Below, in pieces: positions 8,146 through 18,551 of a DNA stretch of 64,000 nt. Position numbers and translations under genes: made by a program. The DNA is from Paenibacillus sp. 481 (GTDB lineage: Bacteria; Bacillota; Bacilli; Paenibacillales; Paenibacillaceae). Location of the stretch: positions 948,501 through 1,012,500 of the forward strand of contig NZ_CP075175.1 in NCBI RefSeq assembly GCF_021223605.1. The letters are read 5' to 3'. The notes beneath the pieces are model-generated. The model saw nothing but the letters and a program-made list of their open reading frames with translations, was not told where the DNA came from and did not search any database. The stretch's first letter is position 1, and every line of letters starts with the position of its first letter.

Positions 8146-10776
8146 TTACGCGCCAGCTTGCGCTGCAACCAGCTTATCGACTAACGCTAATGCCTCATCT
8201 AGTTTGCTTGCGTCTTTACCACCAGCTTGCGCCATATCTGGTCGGCCGCCACCGCCGCCGCCACATACTGCTGCAAGCTCTTTAATTAATTTACCCGCGT
8301 GCAAGCCTTGCTTAACGAGTTCAGGTGCTACCGCCACCACGAAGTTGACCTTATCGTCATTAGCTGCGCCAAGGACAACAAGCGTTTGTGGCAGCTTCAC
8401 TTTAAGCTCGTCCGCTGTCGTGCGGAGAGCATCCATGTCGCTTGCATTCACTTTCGCTGCCAGCACTTGTACGCCAGCAATTGTGCGTACTTGATCCGTA
8501 AGCTGACCTGCCTCGATGCTGCTCAGCTTCGCTTTCAATGATTCGTTCTCACGTGCAAGCTCTTTTTCACGAGCAAACATCGCTTCCACACGCTTCGGCA
8601 CATCGGCTACGTTAGCCTTGAACAAACCTGCCGCTTGCTTCAACAACTCTAATTGCTGCTCCATATATTGATACGCATGACGACCTGTTACGGCTTCAAT
8701 TCTACGTACGCCGGAGCCGATTCCGCTCTCGCTCACGATTTTGAACAAGCCGATTTCGGATGTATTGCTGACGTGACAGCCGCCGCACAGCTCAATGCTG
8801 TAATTGCCGACTTGTACAACGCGCACGATGTCGCCGTACTTTTCCCCGAACAGCGCCATTGCGCCCATCGCTTTCGCTTCGTCAATTGATTTTAATTCAA
8901 TGTTAAGTGCCGTACCCTGCCAAATTTGCTCATTCACACGACGCTCAATTTGTGCCATTTCATCCGCGTTGATGCTGCCTAAGTGCGAGAAGTCAAAGCG
9001 CAGACGCTCTTCTTCTACTAATGAACCTGCTTGATTGACATGCTCGCCCAACACTTCTTTCAGTGCTTTGTGTAGCAAGTGTGTAGCTGTATGATGTTTA
9101 ATAACATCTTCACGCACAGCACGATCTACAGCTGCTTGCAACGTCATGCCCACACGAAGCGTGCCTTGTTCCACCTTAACGATGTGAACGTGTTGACCTT
9201 GTGGTGCCTTCGTCACGCCTTCAACGATCGCTTTCAAGCCAGCGCCCGTAAATACGCCACCGTCGCTCACTTGACCGCCGCTTTCCGCATAGAACGGTGT
9301 ACGATCAAGTACAACTTGGTACGTAGAGCCTGCTGCCGCTTCCTCGACCATTTCGTCGCCAGACACGATCGCAAGCACCTTGGATTCAGTTACCAATTCA
9401 TTATATCCAACGAATTCGCTTTTAGTCGTAAGTTCCGCAAGCGCTCCACCTTGCACTTTCATGCTTTCGGACTCTTGACGCGCCGAGCGTGCACGTGTAC
9501 GCTGCTCCTGCATCGCCGCATCAAAGCCTTCACGGTCAACCGTCAGCCCATGCTCTGCTGCATAGTCTTCTGTCAAATCGAACGGGAACCCGTACGTATC
9601 GTACAATTTGAACGCTTCGCCGCCCGTAATTTGCGTACGGCCTTCCTTCTTCGCTTGACCCGCCATATCTGCCAAGATCGCCAGACCGTCTGTCAACGTT
9701 TCGTGGAAGCGCTCCTCTTCGTTTTTAATTACTTTTTCAATAAACTCACGCTTCTCAATCACTTCTGGGTAGTGAACGCCCATTACGTCGCCGACTGTCT
9801 TCACGAGCTCGACCATGAATGGACGATCGATGCCGAGCATTTTACCGTAACGCACTGCACGACGCAGCAAGCGGCGCAGGACATAGCCACGACCTTCATT
9901 AGAAGGAAGTACGCCGTCGCCAACCGCAAATGCTACCGTACGGATATGGTCAGCGATAACTTTAAATGCGACATCAAGCTCTGCATTTTCATTGTATTTG
10001 ACGCCCGCAATACGGGACGTTTCTTGAATAATTGGTACGAACAAGTCTGTATCGAAGTTCGATTCCACGTCTTGCAAAATGGAAGCAAAGCGCTCCAAAC
10101 CAGCGCCTGTATCGATATTTTTGTTCGGAAGCGGCGTGTAGCTGCCGTCTTTATTATGGTTGAACTGTGTAAATACGAGGTTCCATACTTCCAAGTAACG
10201 CTCGTTTTCACCGCTCGGGTAGCATTCTGGATCGTTCGGGTCGCCGTATTTTTCACCACGGTCATAAAAGATTTCGGTACATGGTCCACAAGGGCCTTCG
10301 CCGATATCCCAGAAGTTGTCCTCTGTCTTAATGATGCGATCAGCAGGCAAGCCGATTTTTTCGTTCCACAGCTTGAACGCTTCCTCATCATCTGGATATA
10401 TCGTTACGTACAAACGGTTCGCGTCAAAGCCGATCCATTTCTTGTCCGTCAAAAACTCCCACGCCCACTCGATCGCTCCTTCTTTAAAGTAGTCGCCGAT
10501 TGAGAAGTTGCCTAGCATTTCGAAAAATGTATGGTGACGACGCGTCTTCCCTACATTTTCGATATCGTTCGTACGGATACACTTTTGCGAGTTCGTAATG
10601 CGCGGGTTGTCCGGCTTTACACGTCCGTCAAAATACGGTTTCAACGGCGCCATGCCTGCGTTAATCCACAATAGGGATGGATCATTGTGCGGAACGAGCG
10701 ATGCGCTCGGTTCGATTTGGTGTCCTTTGCTTTGGAAAAATTCAAGCCATTTTGCGCGAATGTCACTAGCTTTCAT
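8146..10776 (-). CDS. alaS: Alanine--tRNA ligase
   Basis: This full-length AlaRS of 876 residues charges tRNA-Ala and clears misactivated serine and glycine. The class II catalytic core begins [10 protein letters not shown]. The editing domain has HHTATHLLH, and the zinc-binding CGGCHVSN follows. A coiled segment leads to the C-terminal glycine-rich [16 protein letters not shown] of the C-Ala domain. ATG at 10776 follows GGGAGGCG. The gene is preceded by a T-box leader and a near-consensus sigma-A promoter, and closes with its own hairpin, so it forms a single-gene unit controlled by uncharged tRNA-Ala. Confidence 0.98.
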   Translation of the reverse strand: MKASDIRAKWLEFFQSKGHQIEPSASLVPHNDPSLLWINAGMAPLKPYFDGRVKPDNPRITNSQKCIRTNDIENVGKTRRHHTFFEMLGNFSIGDYFKEGAIEWAWEFLTDKKWIGFDANRLYVTIYPDDEEAFKLWNEKIGLPADRIIKTEDNFWDIGEGPCGPCTEIFYDRGEKYGDPNDPECYPSGENERYLEVWNLVFTQFNHNKDGSYTPLPNKNIDTGAGLERFASILQDVESNFDTDLFVPIIQETSRIAGVKYNENAELDVAFKVIADHIRTVAFAVGDGVLPSNEGRGYVLRRLLRRAVRYGKMLGIDRPFMVELVKTVGDVMGVHYPEVIEKREFIEKVIKNEEERFHETLTDGLAILADMAGQAKKEGRTQITGGEAFKLYDTYGFPFDLTEDYAAEHGLTVDREGFDAAMQEQRTRARSARQESESMKVQGGALAELTTKSEFVGYNELVTESKVLAIVSGDEMVEEAAAGSTYQVVLDRTPFYAESGGQVSDGGVFTGAGLKAIVEGVTKAPQGQHVHIVKVEQGTLRVGMTLQAAVDRAVREDVIKHHTATHLLHKALKEVLGEHVNQAGSLVEEERLRFDFSHLGSINADEMAQIERRVNEQIWQGTALNIELKSIDEAKAMGAMALFGEKYGDIVRVVQVGNYSIELCGGCHVSNTSEIGLFKIVSESGIGSGVRRIEAVTGRHAYQYMEQQLELLKQAAGLFKANVADVPKRVEAMFAREKELARENESLKAKLSSIEAGQLTDQVRTIAGVQVLAAKVNASDMDALRTTADELKVKLPQTLVVLGAANDDKVNFVVAVAPELVKQGLHAGKLIKELAAVCGGGGGGRPDMAQAGGKDASKLDEALALVDKLVAAQAGA

Positions 10777-10817
10777 TGTTAAACGCCTCCCGTTTATCCC
10801 CTTAGTTATTTATAAAA

Positions 10818-11150
10818 AACAAAAAACGCCCCTGTAAAAACAGGGACGATTGTCATATCGCGGTACCACCCTGGTTATCGCCTTGTCACAAATAGGAGCT
10901 AACCCGCAGCTGCGTATGCAGTCATGGATAGGTCACTCTTTGTGCTAAAAATAGCGATCGCCTCGTCGTCGTTAACGGAACGACCCGGTGAAGTTAATTC
11001 ACACTCCGAAACTAGCGTTCAGCGGCTCTTCTTAGTGAAGATTTTTACAGCCCCGTATGCAACAGCTGAATAGCTGGTTGGCGCACACTTCGAAATCTTC
11101 TCTCTGGCCCAAGGGCTGCGGCTTACTTGGTTTCTTCAACGTTTTCATTC
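10818..11150 (-). promoter_or_regulatory. T-box riboswitch, alanine
   Basis: On the minus strand the leader ends with the invariant T-box GGGTGGTACCGCG (around 10858-10872), then a terminator hairpin (GTCCCTG/CAGGG arms) with two T-runs. Upstream, a stem I with the AGAGAG element is visible near 11100. A candidate specifier loop GAAC-GCT-AGT places an alanine codon GCT at 11016-11014. Uncharged tRNA-Ala should stabilise the antiterminator and allow alaS transcription. Confidence 0.93.
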
Positions 11151-11206
11151 CATATTCGTATTCGATATACAATATCGTATATTCAATAACGTATATCCGA
11201 TAATTT

Positions 11207-11235
11207 AGTATAGATATTGGATGAATAATTGTCAA
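11207..11235 (-). promoter_or_regulatory. Sigma-A promoter of alaS
   Basis: TTGACA (11235-11230) and TATACT (11212-11207) are separated by exactly 17 bases on the minus strand. The transcript would start near 11200 and give a leader of about 420 bases containing the T-box. Confidence 0.85.
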
Positions 11236-11359
11236 TTAGCGGTCAATTAACGATCCATTAACGGCGAGCCCCTCTCCGTTGAAAGACTAAGCTTAATAAG
11301 CCGATTGATCGTGCTAGCGAAGAGGGGTGTACTGGTACAACGTTTAACTTTCCTACGAA

Positions 11360-14300
11360 CTAGCCTAAATAACCGATCTTCTTCAACATACGCGTTAAAA
11401 TCGTTGCTGCTTCCGCTCGCGTCGCTTTTTTCTGTGGTCCGAACATATTGCCCATTAATCCTTGCACCACACCTGACGACACGGCCTTAGCCACACCTTG
11501 CTCCGCATATCCGTGAATAGCTTTGCGGTCTTTGAACGCATTTAACGCTGAATTGTCAGCCGATACCGGACGACCTGCGTACTCCATCGCCCGCACAATC
11601 ATCAATGACATATGCTCACGTGTAATCAGATCATTTGGACGGAACGTATGATCTAAATATCCTTTAATAATACCCGCGTCAGAAGCTGCTTTAATGTAAG
11701 GAGCCATTGGGCTATTTGCTCCTACATCACTATATCCTGTGCCGCCGCTTGCATCCGCCTGCAAGCCAAGCGCTCGTGCTATCATGATCGCGAACTGGGC
11801 TCTCGTCACCGGCGCATCTGGCGAGAAGGTGTCTGGAGTTGTGCCTTCGATAATAAACTTAGCAGCAAGTTCATGGATAGCGTCTCGTCCCCAATGATTT
11901 TTCGTGTCATTAAAGGCGCGATTCCGGTCTACCATCGCGACCGCGTCGTTGCCTTGCAATTGGAACGAGAACACGGAAACGCCGCCTTCTTGAGACATCA
12001 CAGTAGGCACGAAGCTAAGCTTCTGCAAGCCGGAATCGTAGCGAACGGCTGTTGCTTGGTCACGCTGCACGCTACCTGTCGTACGAACCTTGTATGGCAA
12101 TTTCACGCCCAATGCCCGTGGACTAGACGAGCCTGCATAAGTAGACGCATAGAAGTCATGTGCCTGCACGCGCACGTTAGCACCTTTTTGTTTGAGCTCA
12201 CGTTCGAGCGCTCCCGCGTTCGAACCGGACACCCGTTCTATCTGCAGCAGCAAGTAGGCTGGACTGCTCCCCCACTCGCGTTCCAATTGGCTAAAGTTCA
12301 ATTGCTTTAGCGGTATGCTGTACAATACATCTCCGTACCGAACAGCAAATGTGGCCTCGTTTGCTTTGCCATACACCTCTTTTAACGTGTACAGCGGTAC
12401 GGATACCATTGCTGCCCGCTCTGAGGACGGCACCTCATACATGAGATACGGTTGGTTCGTGTGACGCACAACGTAGTCAAAGGCTGCTCTTAATTTACTT
12501 TCCGTGAGCGTATATCGACGGATCGACTCACCGAAGCGCGAGCGGTCTGATGTTGCTTCAGCCGCGGTAGTTGCAAGTACATGCCAGCCCGAGCTTAAAA
12601 ACGTATTATACGTGATGGGCTGAATTTCTTGTGGACGGGAATTGTTGCTGTCCGTCTGATTCGTTACTGAGAAATTAGAGAGCGTCAGCACGCTGTTTCC
12701 TTGCAAATCTTGCAGCAGATTTGTACCCGCTGCACCCGCTACGTATGACAGCGTAATGCTATCACTTGCATGTACTGCCCGTTCCAGCACGATAACGACC
12801 GTGTCGTCATCCACCGATACACTTCTTACTTGCTGCAAAGCAGTACGTGTCCGCACCGTAAATTGATGTGCAGCAGGTGCAGGCGACTCTCGTAAGTGCG
12901 CAGAGAACCTCAACGTGAGCGTCGCGCCTTTCATGGTAGCTGAGCGCAAATAGGGCGCTTGCTGGTCCGTTTGGTTATTGGCACGAACCTGCGAGAAGCT
13001 AGAGACTGCGTTGCCGCTTAAATCAACGAGCCGCGGCTCGCCAGGCACATACGACACCGTCACATTATCATTCACTCCGATGCTTGACGAGAGCGTCAAC
13101 TCAACGACGTTGCCTTTGATCTCCACTTTGTCAACATTTCGTGCGACATGATTCACTAACACTGAATAATGGCTGCGCAACGGCACCTGTTCGGAACGAA
13201 GTGCGCCTTGATAACTCAATGTCACGATATTCCCTTTGACTCGTGTAGCTTGTAGCACAGGCACTTGACGGTCGCTCAGATTGCGCACAACCATATCCGT
13301 AAACGATTGAACAGAGTTGCCGGCACGATCTTTAAGCGGATATTGGCTGGCCCTGTAAGACAACTTGACGCCTTGATTGTCAGTTACGCGACCGCTCAGA
13401 TGCAATGTCAGCTTATTGCCGGATCGAGATGCATGAGTCATGCTACGTCTACTGCCATCTACATAAACACGGAATTGCTCAAAAGCGTCAGCCACAGATT
13501 CCAGCTCTTCGTTAAATTCCAGTGTGATAATCGAGCCTTGAACCGTAGCTTGAACGACTCGAGGCAATGTCGTATCAGTATTGTTTACGACTTGATGACG
13601 TTCCAAAGCAGCAACACGATTGCCAGCTGCATCTTGAATCACTTTGCTGCCAGATGTCGCCGCATACGTCAGTTGCACAACTTGCCCAGCATCAACCCCG
13701 CTACGAAGCTTAAGCAGTACATGCTCACCGTTTACCTCCACATCATAAATATCATGAGCAGCTCCATTTACCGTCACGAAATAACTGATAATCGGAGGTA
13801 CCGAATGTTTATCAAGATTTTCGTTGTACGTCAACCGAATCGTCCTCGTGTTCAACATGGCAGCAGCTTGCAACACAGGGGCACTAACATCCGACTTATC
13901 CGACCTACTCGTTGTAAAGCGCCATGTTTGAGCATCATCCAACCCCTCCATTAGCTGGTTCGCTTCATTGCGGAAGGCTCCCCTTGGAACTTCTATCACA
14001 TACTCCGTATTAGGCTTCAAATCACGCGTGGTATCGATCACTATCGTCTTCGTGCCATCGCCTGTTACCTGTGGAGAGCGAACAGGCACATATAGCACGT
14101 GTTCGTCTTTAGCCGCACGAATGGCAATTCTGCCACTGTACCCCCACACATTTTCGTTAAATTGGAGCGTTAAATGCGTATCTGTAGGTACATCCTGCTG
14201 TCCCCTAGCAGGCTGCAATTGCACGACACTCGGAATTGCCACTGTCGTAAACGACCATAGTGTAGGGTCATAAATCCCAGCAAAAACCGCATCCTTTGTC

Positions 14301-14704
14301 TTAAACGCACCCGCCTCCACTTGCACATAGTAGGCCTGATCAGGCTCTAGCGGCTTATCCGGCTTGAAGTAGACGTACTGGCGGTTACTACTTAACCGGA
14401 CCCGATCACTATTGACTGCAATCGTATCGACGATTTCTCCCGATTTTTTGGCGATTACAATCGAGCCGCCATTTTTTTTAATCGCTTCATTGAACGATAT
14501 TTTTAAATAGGGCTGTAATCCTACTTCTGTCGTATTTGTACTTGGAGAGAGCGACTGCTCCCTAAGTGGATTCAATATTTTCGTATCCGTATGCTCTATT
14601 TTTATAACGGAATGCGTCTCTATATTTGCCATAGCACCTGCTGTTCCGACAGCCAGTTCCGCTGCCAACACAAAGGTAAGCCCGATCGCGATCAATCGTT
14701 TCAC
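11360..14704 (-). CDS. SLH-anchored surface protein with Big_5 and SwmB-like repeats
   Basis: This 1114-residue exported protein has a signal peptide at residues 1-25 (cleavage near TAGAMA). Two SbsA-type Ig-like domains (Big_5) lie at about 58-154 and 160-265. Four SwmB-like repeats of about 100 residues follow (275-377, 380-478, 480-580, 582-685), each ending in a D-x-x-GN-x-V type turn. A unique region at about 690-925 comes next. Three S-layer homology domains (about 931-1114) should bind pyruvylated cell-wall polysaccharide. It starts with GTG at 14704, with AGGGGG 9 bases upstream. It looks like a structural or adhesive wall protein; no enzyme domain is recognisable. It stands alone between alaS and the AI-2E gene. 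Confidence 0.9.
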   Translation of the reverse strand: MKRLIAIGLTFVLAAELAVGTAGAMANIETHSVIKIEHTDTKILNPLREQSLSPSTNTTEVGLQPYLKISFNEAIKKNGGSIVIAKKSGEIVDTIAVNSDRVRLSSNRQYVYFKPDKPLEPDQAYYVQVEAGAFKTKDAVFAGIYDPTLWSFTTVAIPSVVQLQPARGQQDVPTDTHLTLQFNENVWGYSGRIAIRAAKDEHVLYVPVRSPQVTGDGTKTIVIDTTRDLKPNTEYVIEVPRGAFRNEANQLMEGLDDAQTWRFTTSRSDKSDVSAPVLQAAAMLNTRTIRLTYNENLDKHSVPPIISYFVTVNGAAHDIYDVEVNGEHVLLKLRSGVDAGQVVQLTYAATSGSKVIQDAAGNRVAALERHQVVNNTDTTLPRVVQATVQGSIITLEFNEELESVADAFEQFRVYVDGSRRSMTHASRSGNKLTLHLSGRVTDNQGVKLSYRASQYPLKDRAGNSVQSFTDMVVRNLSDRQVPVLQATRVKGNIVTLSYQGALRSEQVPLRSHYSVLVNHVARNVDKVEIKGNVVELTLSSSIGVNDNVTVSYVPGEPRLVDLSGNAVSSFSQVRANNQTDQQAPYLRSATMKGATLTLRFSAHLRESPAPAAHQFTVRTRTALQQVRSVSVDDDTVVIVLERAVHASDSITLSYVAGAAGTNLLQDLQGNSVLTLSNFSVTNQTDSNNSRPQEIQPITYNTFLSSGWHVLATTAAEATSDRSRFGESIRRYTLTESKLRAAFDYVVRHTNQPYLMYEVPSSERAAMVSVPLYTLKEVYGKANEATFAVRYGDVLYSIPLKQLNFSQLEREWGSSPAYLLLQIERVSGSNAGALERELKQKGANVRVQAHDFYASTYAGSSSPRALGVKLPYKVRTTGSVQRDQATAVRYDSGLQKLSFVPTVMSQEGGVSVFSFQLQGNDAVAMVDRNRAFNDTKNHWGRDAIHELAAKFIIEGTTPDTFSPDAPVTRAQFAIMIARALGLQADASGGTGYSDVGANSPMAPYIKAASDAGIIKGYLDHTFRPNDLITREHMSLMIVRAMEYAGRPVSADNSALNAFKDRKAIHGYAEQGVAKAVSSGVVQGLMGNMFGPQKKATRAEAATILTRMLKKIGYLG

Positions 14705-14899
14705 AGTCTGTTTCCCCCTTCAAAATGGATATCTGCATTCGTGCAGTATACAGCTACACTTACCTAAACGTGGAAACGAATCAATTTGTTACAATCCGCG
14801 TACCGTCTATCGTCATTGTTGTCGACATCGTTGTCGTTGTCGCGCTATATGTACCCGGTAATCGTTTTTTTGAAACGCTGTTAAGCTAAAATTGAGCAG

Positions 14900-14932
14900 A
14901 AAAAAATCCGCACCAGCGCATGCTGATACGGA
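14900..14932 (-). terminator. Intrinsic terminator after the AI-2E family gene
   Basis: An 11-bp minus-strand stem (TCCGTATCAGC against GCTGGTGCGGA, two G-U pairs, loop ATGC) is followed by seven T. It lies 25 bases beyond the stop. Confidence 0.9.
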
Positions 14933-14956
14933 CTTCCTTACCCATCATTATTTCGG

Positions 14957-16039
14957 TTACGTCGTCTTGCGCCGAATATAATACGTAAACACATGTTGAA
15001 GCACAACTTTCATCGCAGCGAAAAAAGGCACGGCCAAAATTAACCCAACAACGCCAGCCAACTCGCCACCAACGAGCAGGGCAAAAATGATAACGAGCGG
15101 GTGCATATGCAGCGTCCGCCCCACGACTTGAGGGGAAATAATATTCCCCTCCATGATTTGACATAGCGTATTGACGATAGCTACAAATATGAGCATTTTC
15201 AACGAAATCGTTGAGGCAACGATAAGCGCTGGAGCCGCACCAAAGTACGGGCCCAAATACGGAATGATGTTGAAAATCGCCACAAACAACGCCAGCAACA
15301 ACGCGTAGGGCATTCCAATCATCCAATAACCGATGTACGCGAGTACGCCGATAATGACACAGACGAGAAATTGACCGCGAATATAATTGCCAAGTGCAAA
15401 ATCAATGTCCTTCAGCATCATAACCATATGTTTGCGGTGCGATTTTGGCACGTAAGCAATAATCGTGCGCTCAAACACGTCGAAATCTTTAAGGATGTAA
15501 AAAATAAGAAACGGCACGATCATCGCAATAAACAACATATTAATCGTCGCCCCGATATTGTCCATAAAATCGGCAATGCCTCGTGCCATCTTCTCTTCGA
15601 ACGCGTAAATCCAGTTGTTTAGCCCAGAACGAACCGACTGTGGCATGATAGATGAATCGTTGAGACCATCCACTAACTTCTCTGCTTTGACCGTCAAGTT
15701 CGGCATTTGCGAATTGAGTTCCTGAAGCTGCTTTAACAGCATCGGAATCATATTCATTAAAATGACCGTTATCGAAGCGATAAATACGGCATAAATGAGC
15801 AGCACAGCCATCGTGCGCGGCACTTTTCGTTCATTGAGCAGCGTAACGACAGGATTTAAGACGTAAGCGATAATCATCGCAATAAAAAAGGGGGCGAGCA
15901 CCGTTTTCATAAACAAATAAACTTGACTGAGCAACGGCTTTAACTGAAACAGAAAGTAAACGATGATTAGACCAAGCAATACATATATGCCATAAATGAA
16001 TAGTTTATTTTTAAATAAGCGCTCCACTGCACTCCACAC
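14957..16039 (-). CDS. AI-2E family transporter (YrrI-like membrane protein)
   Basis: The protein has 360 residues and about eight hydrophobic segments: an N-terminal pair, a long amphipathic middle (about 100-155), then a dense C-terminal set. Family signatures include PFFIAMIIAYVLNPVV, FNIIPYLGPYFGAAPALIVA and GNIISPQVVGRTLHMHPLVI. Members are exporters or Na+/H+ antiporters; the name comes from E. coli TqsA and does not imply AI-2 transport here. The start is uncertain: GTG at 16039 has a weak ribosome site, and GTG four codons later is equally possible. B. subtilis yrrI lies near alaS, which fits. Confidence 0.85.
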   Translation of the reverse strand: MWSAVERLFKNKLFIYGIYVLLGLIIVYFLFQLKPLLSQVYLFMKTVLAPFFIAMIIAYVLNPVVTLLNERKVPRTMAVLLIYAVFIASITVILMNMIPMLLKQLQELNSQMPNLTVKAEKLVDGLNDSSIMPQSVRSGLNNWIYAFEEKMARGIADFMDNIGATINMLFIAMIVPFLIFYILKDFDVFERTIIAYVPKSHRKHMVMMLKDIDFALGNYIRGQFLVCVIIGVLAYIGYWMIGMPYALLLALFVAIFNIIPYLGPYFGAAPALIVASTISLKMLIFVAIVNTLCQIMEGNIISPQVVGRTLHMHPLVIIFALLVGGELAGVVGLILAVPFFAAMKVVLQHVFTYYIRRKTT

Positions 16040-16078
16040 TCCGTTCGGACGAGCTTCATACAGTAAAGTATATGTAGG

Positions 16079-16570
16079 CTAAGAAAAAATTAACCCGCTT
16101 GGTTTACCTTCTTGCAACATCCATATCCGTTGATTGTCACTGCCGCGAAATCGTAAGCCTGGAACTTTGCGCTCCAGCCGAAATGGCCCGTCCACCAGCA
16201 CATCTATATAGCGAAGCAGCTCTTGCTGGTGCACTGTGCCTGATAATAATTGCTCCACCGTGTAGCCGCTATACGCCCAAATATGCTTACCCGCTTGCTT
16301 GAGACGCTGTGCGAGTACTTTAACCTGCTTAGCTTGCATAAATGGCTCTCCGCCAGATAGCGTAACCTCACACAGCGGATTGGACATAAGCGCTTGGAAC
16401 ACCTCTTCTACCGTCATCGCGGTTCCTTGTTCAAACCGCCAAGATTGTGGGTTGTGACAACAGAAGCAGCGATGCGGGCAGCCGCTAAAAAAGACAACGC
16501 TGCGTAAGCCCTCACCGTCCACAACGCTATCATGTACGATCGAGAGGACGCGCAAGGCGGTTAAGCTCAT
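16079..16570 (-). CDS. nrdG: Anaerobic ribonucleotide reductase activating protein
   Basis: This radical-SAM activase of 163 residues generates the glycyl radical on NrdD. The cluster motif CPHRCFCC (C-x3-C-x2-C) lies near residue 31, and the SAM-binding TLSGGEPF block follows. The frame is open for 100 codons upstream, but that part overlaps nrdD out of frame. The ATG at 16570 overlaps the nrdD stop (ATGA) and gives the family's normal length. Coupled translation would keep activase in step with reductase. Confidence 0.95.
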   Translation of the reverse strand: MSLTALRVLSIVHDSVVDGEGLRSVVFFSGCPHRCFCCHNPQSWRFEQGTAMTVEEVFQALMSNPLCEVTLSGGEPFMQAKQVKVLAQRLKQAGKHIWAYSGYTVEQLLSGTVHQQELLRYIDVLVDGPFRLERKVPGLRFRGSDNQRIWMLQEGKPSGLIFS

Positions 16571-18426
16571 CCGTGCTTCACCCGCTCTGCTTCTTCTGCG
16601 CGCTTGGCAGAGTTCCATTTGTTCATATCGCCAACTAAGTAACCAGTAATGCGGCGGATGCGCTCGATCTCGTGCTCTCCGGCTCCACAGACGGGGCAGC
16701 GCTGCTCGATCGTATCGTGGTGGCCGCATGCGCGGCAGCGATCGATCGGATGATTGATTGAGCCGTAGCCGATGCCGTGAGCTGCCATCGTGCGCACAAG
16801 TTTGTCCAGCGCTTGCGGGTTCGCCTTGGCGCTGCCGTCCAGCTCGACATACGTAATGTGTCCCGCATTGCACAGCTCGTGAAACGGTGCTTCCAACCGA
16901 ATTTTGTCGTAGGCGAGTGATTTAGCGTAGACCGGAATATGAAACGAATTCGTGTAATAGTCGCGGTCGGTGACATTCATAATCGTTCCGAAATCACGAC
17001 GATCCCGCTTCGTAAACTTACCAGACAACCCTTCCGCGGGAGTCGCGATTAACGAAAAGTTCATTCCTGTCGCATGCATCGCCTCATCCATGCGGCGTCT
17101 CATATGTTGAACGATGCGCATGCCTAGTTGCCAAGCATCATCTGACTGGCCGTGATGTTTACCGGTCAGCACGACAAGCGCTTCCGCGAGCCCGATAAAG
17201 CCAACGCTAAGCGTGCCCTGCTTTAATATCTCACGCAGCTCATCTTCTGGCCGCAACTGCTCGCCACCACGCCACACCCCCTGCTGCATCAAAAACGAAA
17301 AGTCACGTGCCCGCTTGCTAGCTTGATACTCATAGCGCGTCAGCAATTGACGCACGGCGATGCTGAGCAGCTCATCCAAGCGGAGGAAAAAGCCCGCCTC
17401 GCTACCCGTGAGCAGCGCAAGTCGAACTAGATTCAGCGAGGTGAAAGACAGGTTGCCTCTGCCGAGTGGTGTTTCTTTGCCGTTTACATTTCCCATGACA
17501 CGGGTACGGCAGCCCATATAGCAAGCTTCGCTCTCTGGTGTACCGTCATCGTACTGCGCATTGAATGGTGCGTCGAGAAATGCGAAGTTCGGAAACAACC
17601 TTTCGGCTGTCGTTTCTAGCGCGAGTAAATATAGATCGTAATTCGGGTCTTCAGGTTGAAAATTGACTCCGTCCTTCAGCTTAAAGATTTGAATCGGAAA
17701 TATCGGTGTCTCCCCTTTGCCAAGACCCGCCTGCGTCGCAAGCAGCAGTTGACGGACAAGCATCCGTCCTTCAACTGACGTGTCGGTGCCGTAATTAATC
17801 GAAATAAACGGCACCTGACCACCACCGCGCGAGTGCATCGAGTTAGCGTTGTGGATAAATGCCTCGCACGCCTGATAGACGTCGCGCTCGGTCAATTTCC
17901 AAGCCTCCTGCTCGACAGCAAATTGTGCGCCTAGCGGCAACCCGCTTAAGTAGCGTCTATGACGCTCAAACGTGCGCCGCACATACGGCGCCACATCATA
18001 ATCAAACGTCGGGTAAGCCTGACCGCCGTGCTGCTGATTTTGATTCGCCTGTAAAATAATCGAGGCGAGTGCAAGCGCACTCTTGATGTCTTGCGGCTGA
18101 CGCATATGCCCATGACCTGTGTTAAAGCCGCTCGCGAGCAGCTTGGCGAGCGAAATCTGGCAGCAAGTCGTCGTGCCGGAAGCGTAAAAATCGAGATCGT
18201 GCGGATACATTATATTTTGCTCGATGGCTTCACGTGCTTCAGGCGTAAGCAAGTGCTGCACGGCATACCAGCGCGCACTTTCACTAGCCATTTTGCCCAT
18301 CATTCCCATTGGCGACCTGCTGTCAACGTTTGCGTTTTCCTGCATCACATCATGGTTGTCGCCTACGACAATTTCGTCCAACGATGCAGTCAACTGCTCT
18401 AATGGCTGGATCGGTATTAATGACAC
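16567..18426 (-). CDS. nrdD: Anaerobic (class III) ribonucleoside-triphosphate reductase
   Basis: The oxygen-sensitive reductase of 619 residues makes dNTPs from NTPs. The C-terminus carries a four-cysteine zinc site (CRACGHH...CPVCGAGE) and the glycyl-radical motif RRITGYLVGD. The cysteine-containing FYASGTTTCCQISLAKLL region lies near residue 80. It has no recognisable ATP-cone at the N-terminus, being shorter there than the E. coli enzyme. I prefer GTG at 18426, which has GAGGTG 6 bases upstream; a GTG three codons earlier overlaps that site. Two NrdR boxes upstream predict repression when dATP is plentiful. Confidence 0.95.
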   Translation of the reverse strand: MSLIPIQPLEQLTASLDEIVVGDNHDVMQENANVDSRSPMGMMGKMASESARWYAVQHLLTPEAREAIEQNIMYPHDLDFYASGTTTCCQISLAKLLASGFNTGHGHMRQPQDIKSALALASIILQANQNQQHGGQAYPTFDYDVAPYVRRTFERHRRYLSGLPLGAQFAVEQEAWKLTERDVYQACEAFIHNANSMHSRGGGQVPFISINYGTDTSVEGRMLVRQLLLATQAGLGKGETPIFPIQIFKLKDGVNFQPEDPNYDLYLLALETTAERLFPNFAFLDAPFNAQYDDGTPESEACYMGCRTRVMGNVNGKETPLGRGNLSFTSLNLVRLALLTGSEAGFFLRLDELLSIAVRQLLTRYEYQASKRARDFSFLMQQGVWRGGEQLRPEDELREILKQGTLSVGFIGLAEALVVLTGKHHGQSDDAWQLGMRIVQHMRRRMDEAMHATGMNFSLIATPAEGLSGKFTKRDRRDFGTIMNVTDRDYYTNSFHIPVYAKSLAYDKIRLEAPFHELCNAGHITYVELDGSAKANPQALDKLVRTMAAHGIGYGSINHPIDRCRACGHHDTIEQRCPVCGAGEHEIERIRRITGYLVGDMNKWNSAKRAEEAERVKHG

Positions 18427-18451
18427 ATTGCCCACCTCTTTATCTTATGAA

Positions 18452-18467
18452 ACACTACATATAGTGT
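18452..18467 (-). promoter_or_regulatory. NrdR box 1 (promoter-distal to RNA polymerase, near the transcription start)
   Basis: ACACTACATATAGTGT is a near-perfect palindrome and matches the NrdR consensus ACACWATATATWGTGT closely. It lies 26 bases upstream of the nrdD start. Confidence 0.85.
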
Positions 18468-18482
18468 TTATTATTCAACATC

Positions 18483-18498
18483 CCACTACATGTATTAT
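18483..18498 (-). promoter_or_regulatory. NrdR box 2 (overlaps the -10)
   Basis: CCACTACATGTATTAT matches box 1 at 12 of 16 positions and lies exactly 31 bases away, three helical turns, the spacing typical of paired NrdR sites. It covers the -10 element. Confidence 0.75.
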
Positions 18499-18520
18499 GA
18501 ATTACAAAATAAACTCGCAA
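18492..18520 (-). promoter_or_regulatory. Promoter of nrdDG
   Basis: On the minus strand TTGCGA (18520-18515) and TAATAC (18497-18492) are 17 bases apart. The -10 sits inside NrdR box 2 and box 1 lies just downstream of the start point, so NrdR binding would block polymerase. Confidence 0.75.
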
Positions 18521-18551
18521 TATGATATTGCTCACACTTTTCAGGAAACAC

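Noticed and set aside
9079..10503. A 474-codon plus-strand open frame opposite alaS
   Set aside because: It is antisense to an unmistakable alaS, has no ribosome site or recognisable domain, and is rich in residues expected from reading a coding strand backwards.
14790..14860. GTCGTTGTCG-type repeats upstream of the SLH gene
   Set aside because: Too short and irregular for a defined element; simple slippage is enough.
16571..16873. 100-codon N-terminal extension of nrdG
   Set aside because: It overlaps nrdD out of frame and would double the usual N-terminus; the ATGA overlap at 16570 is the natural start.
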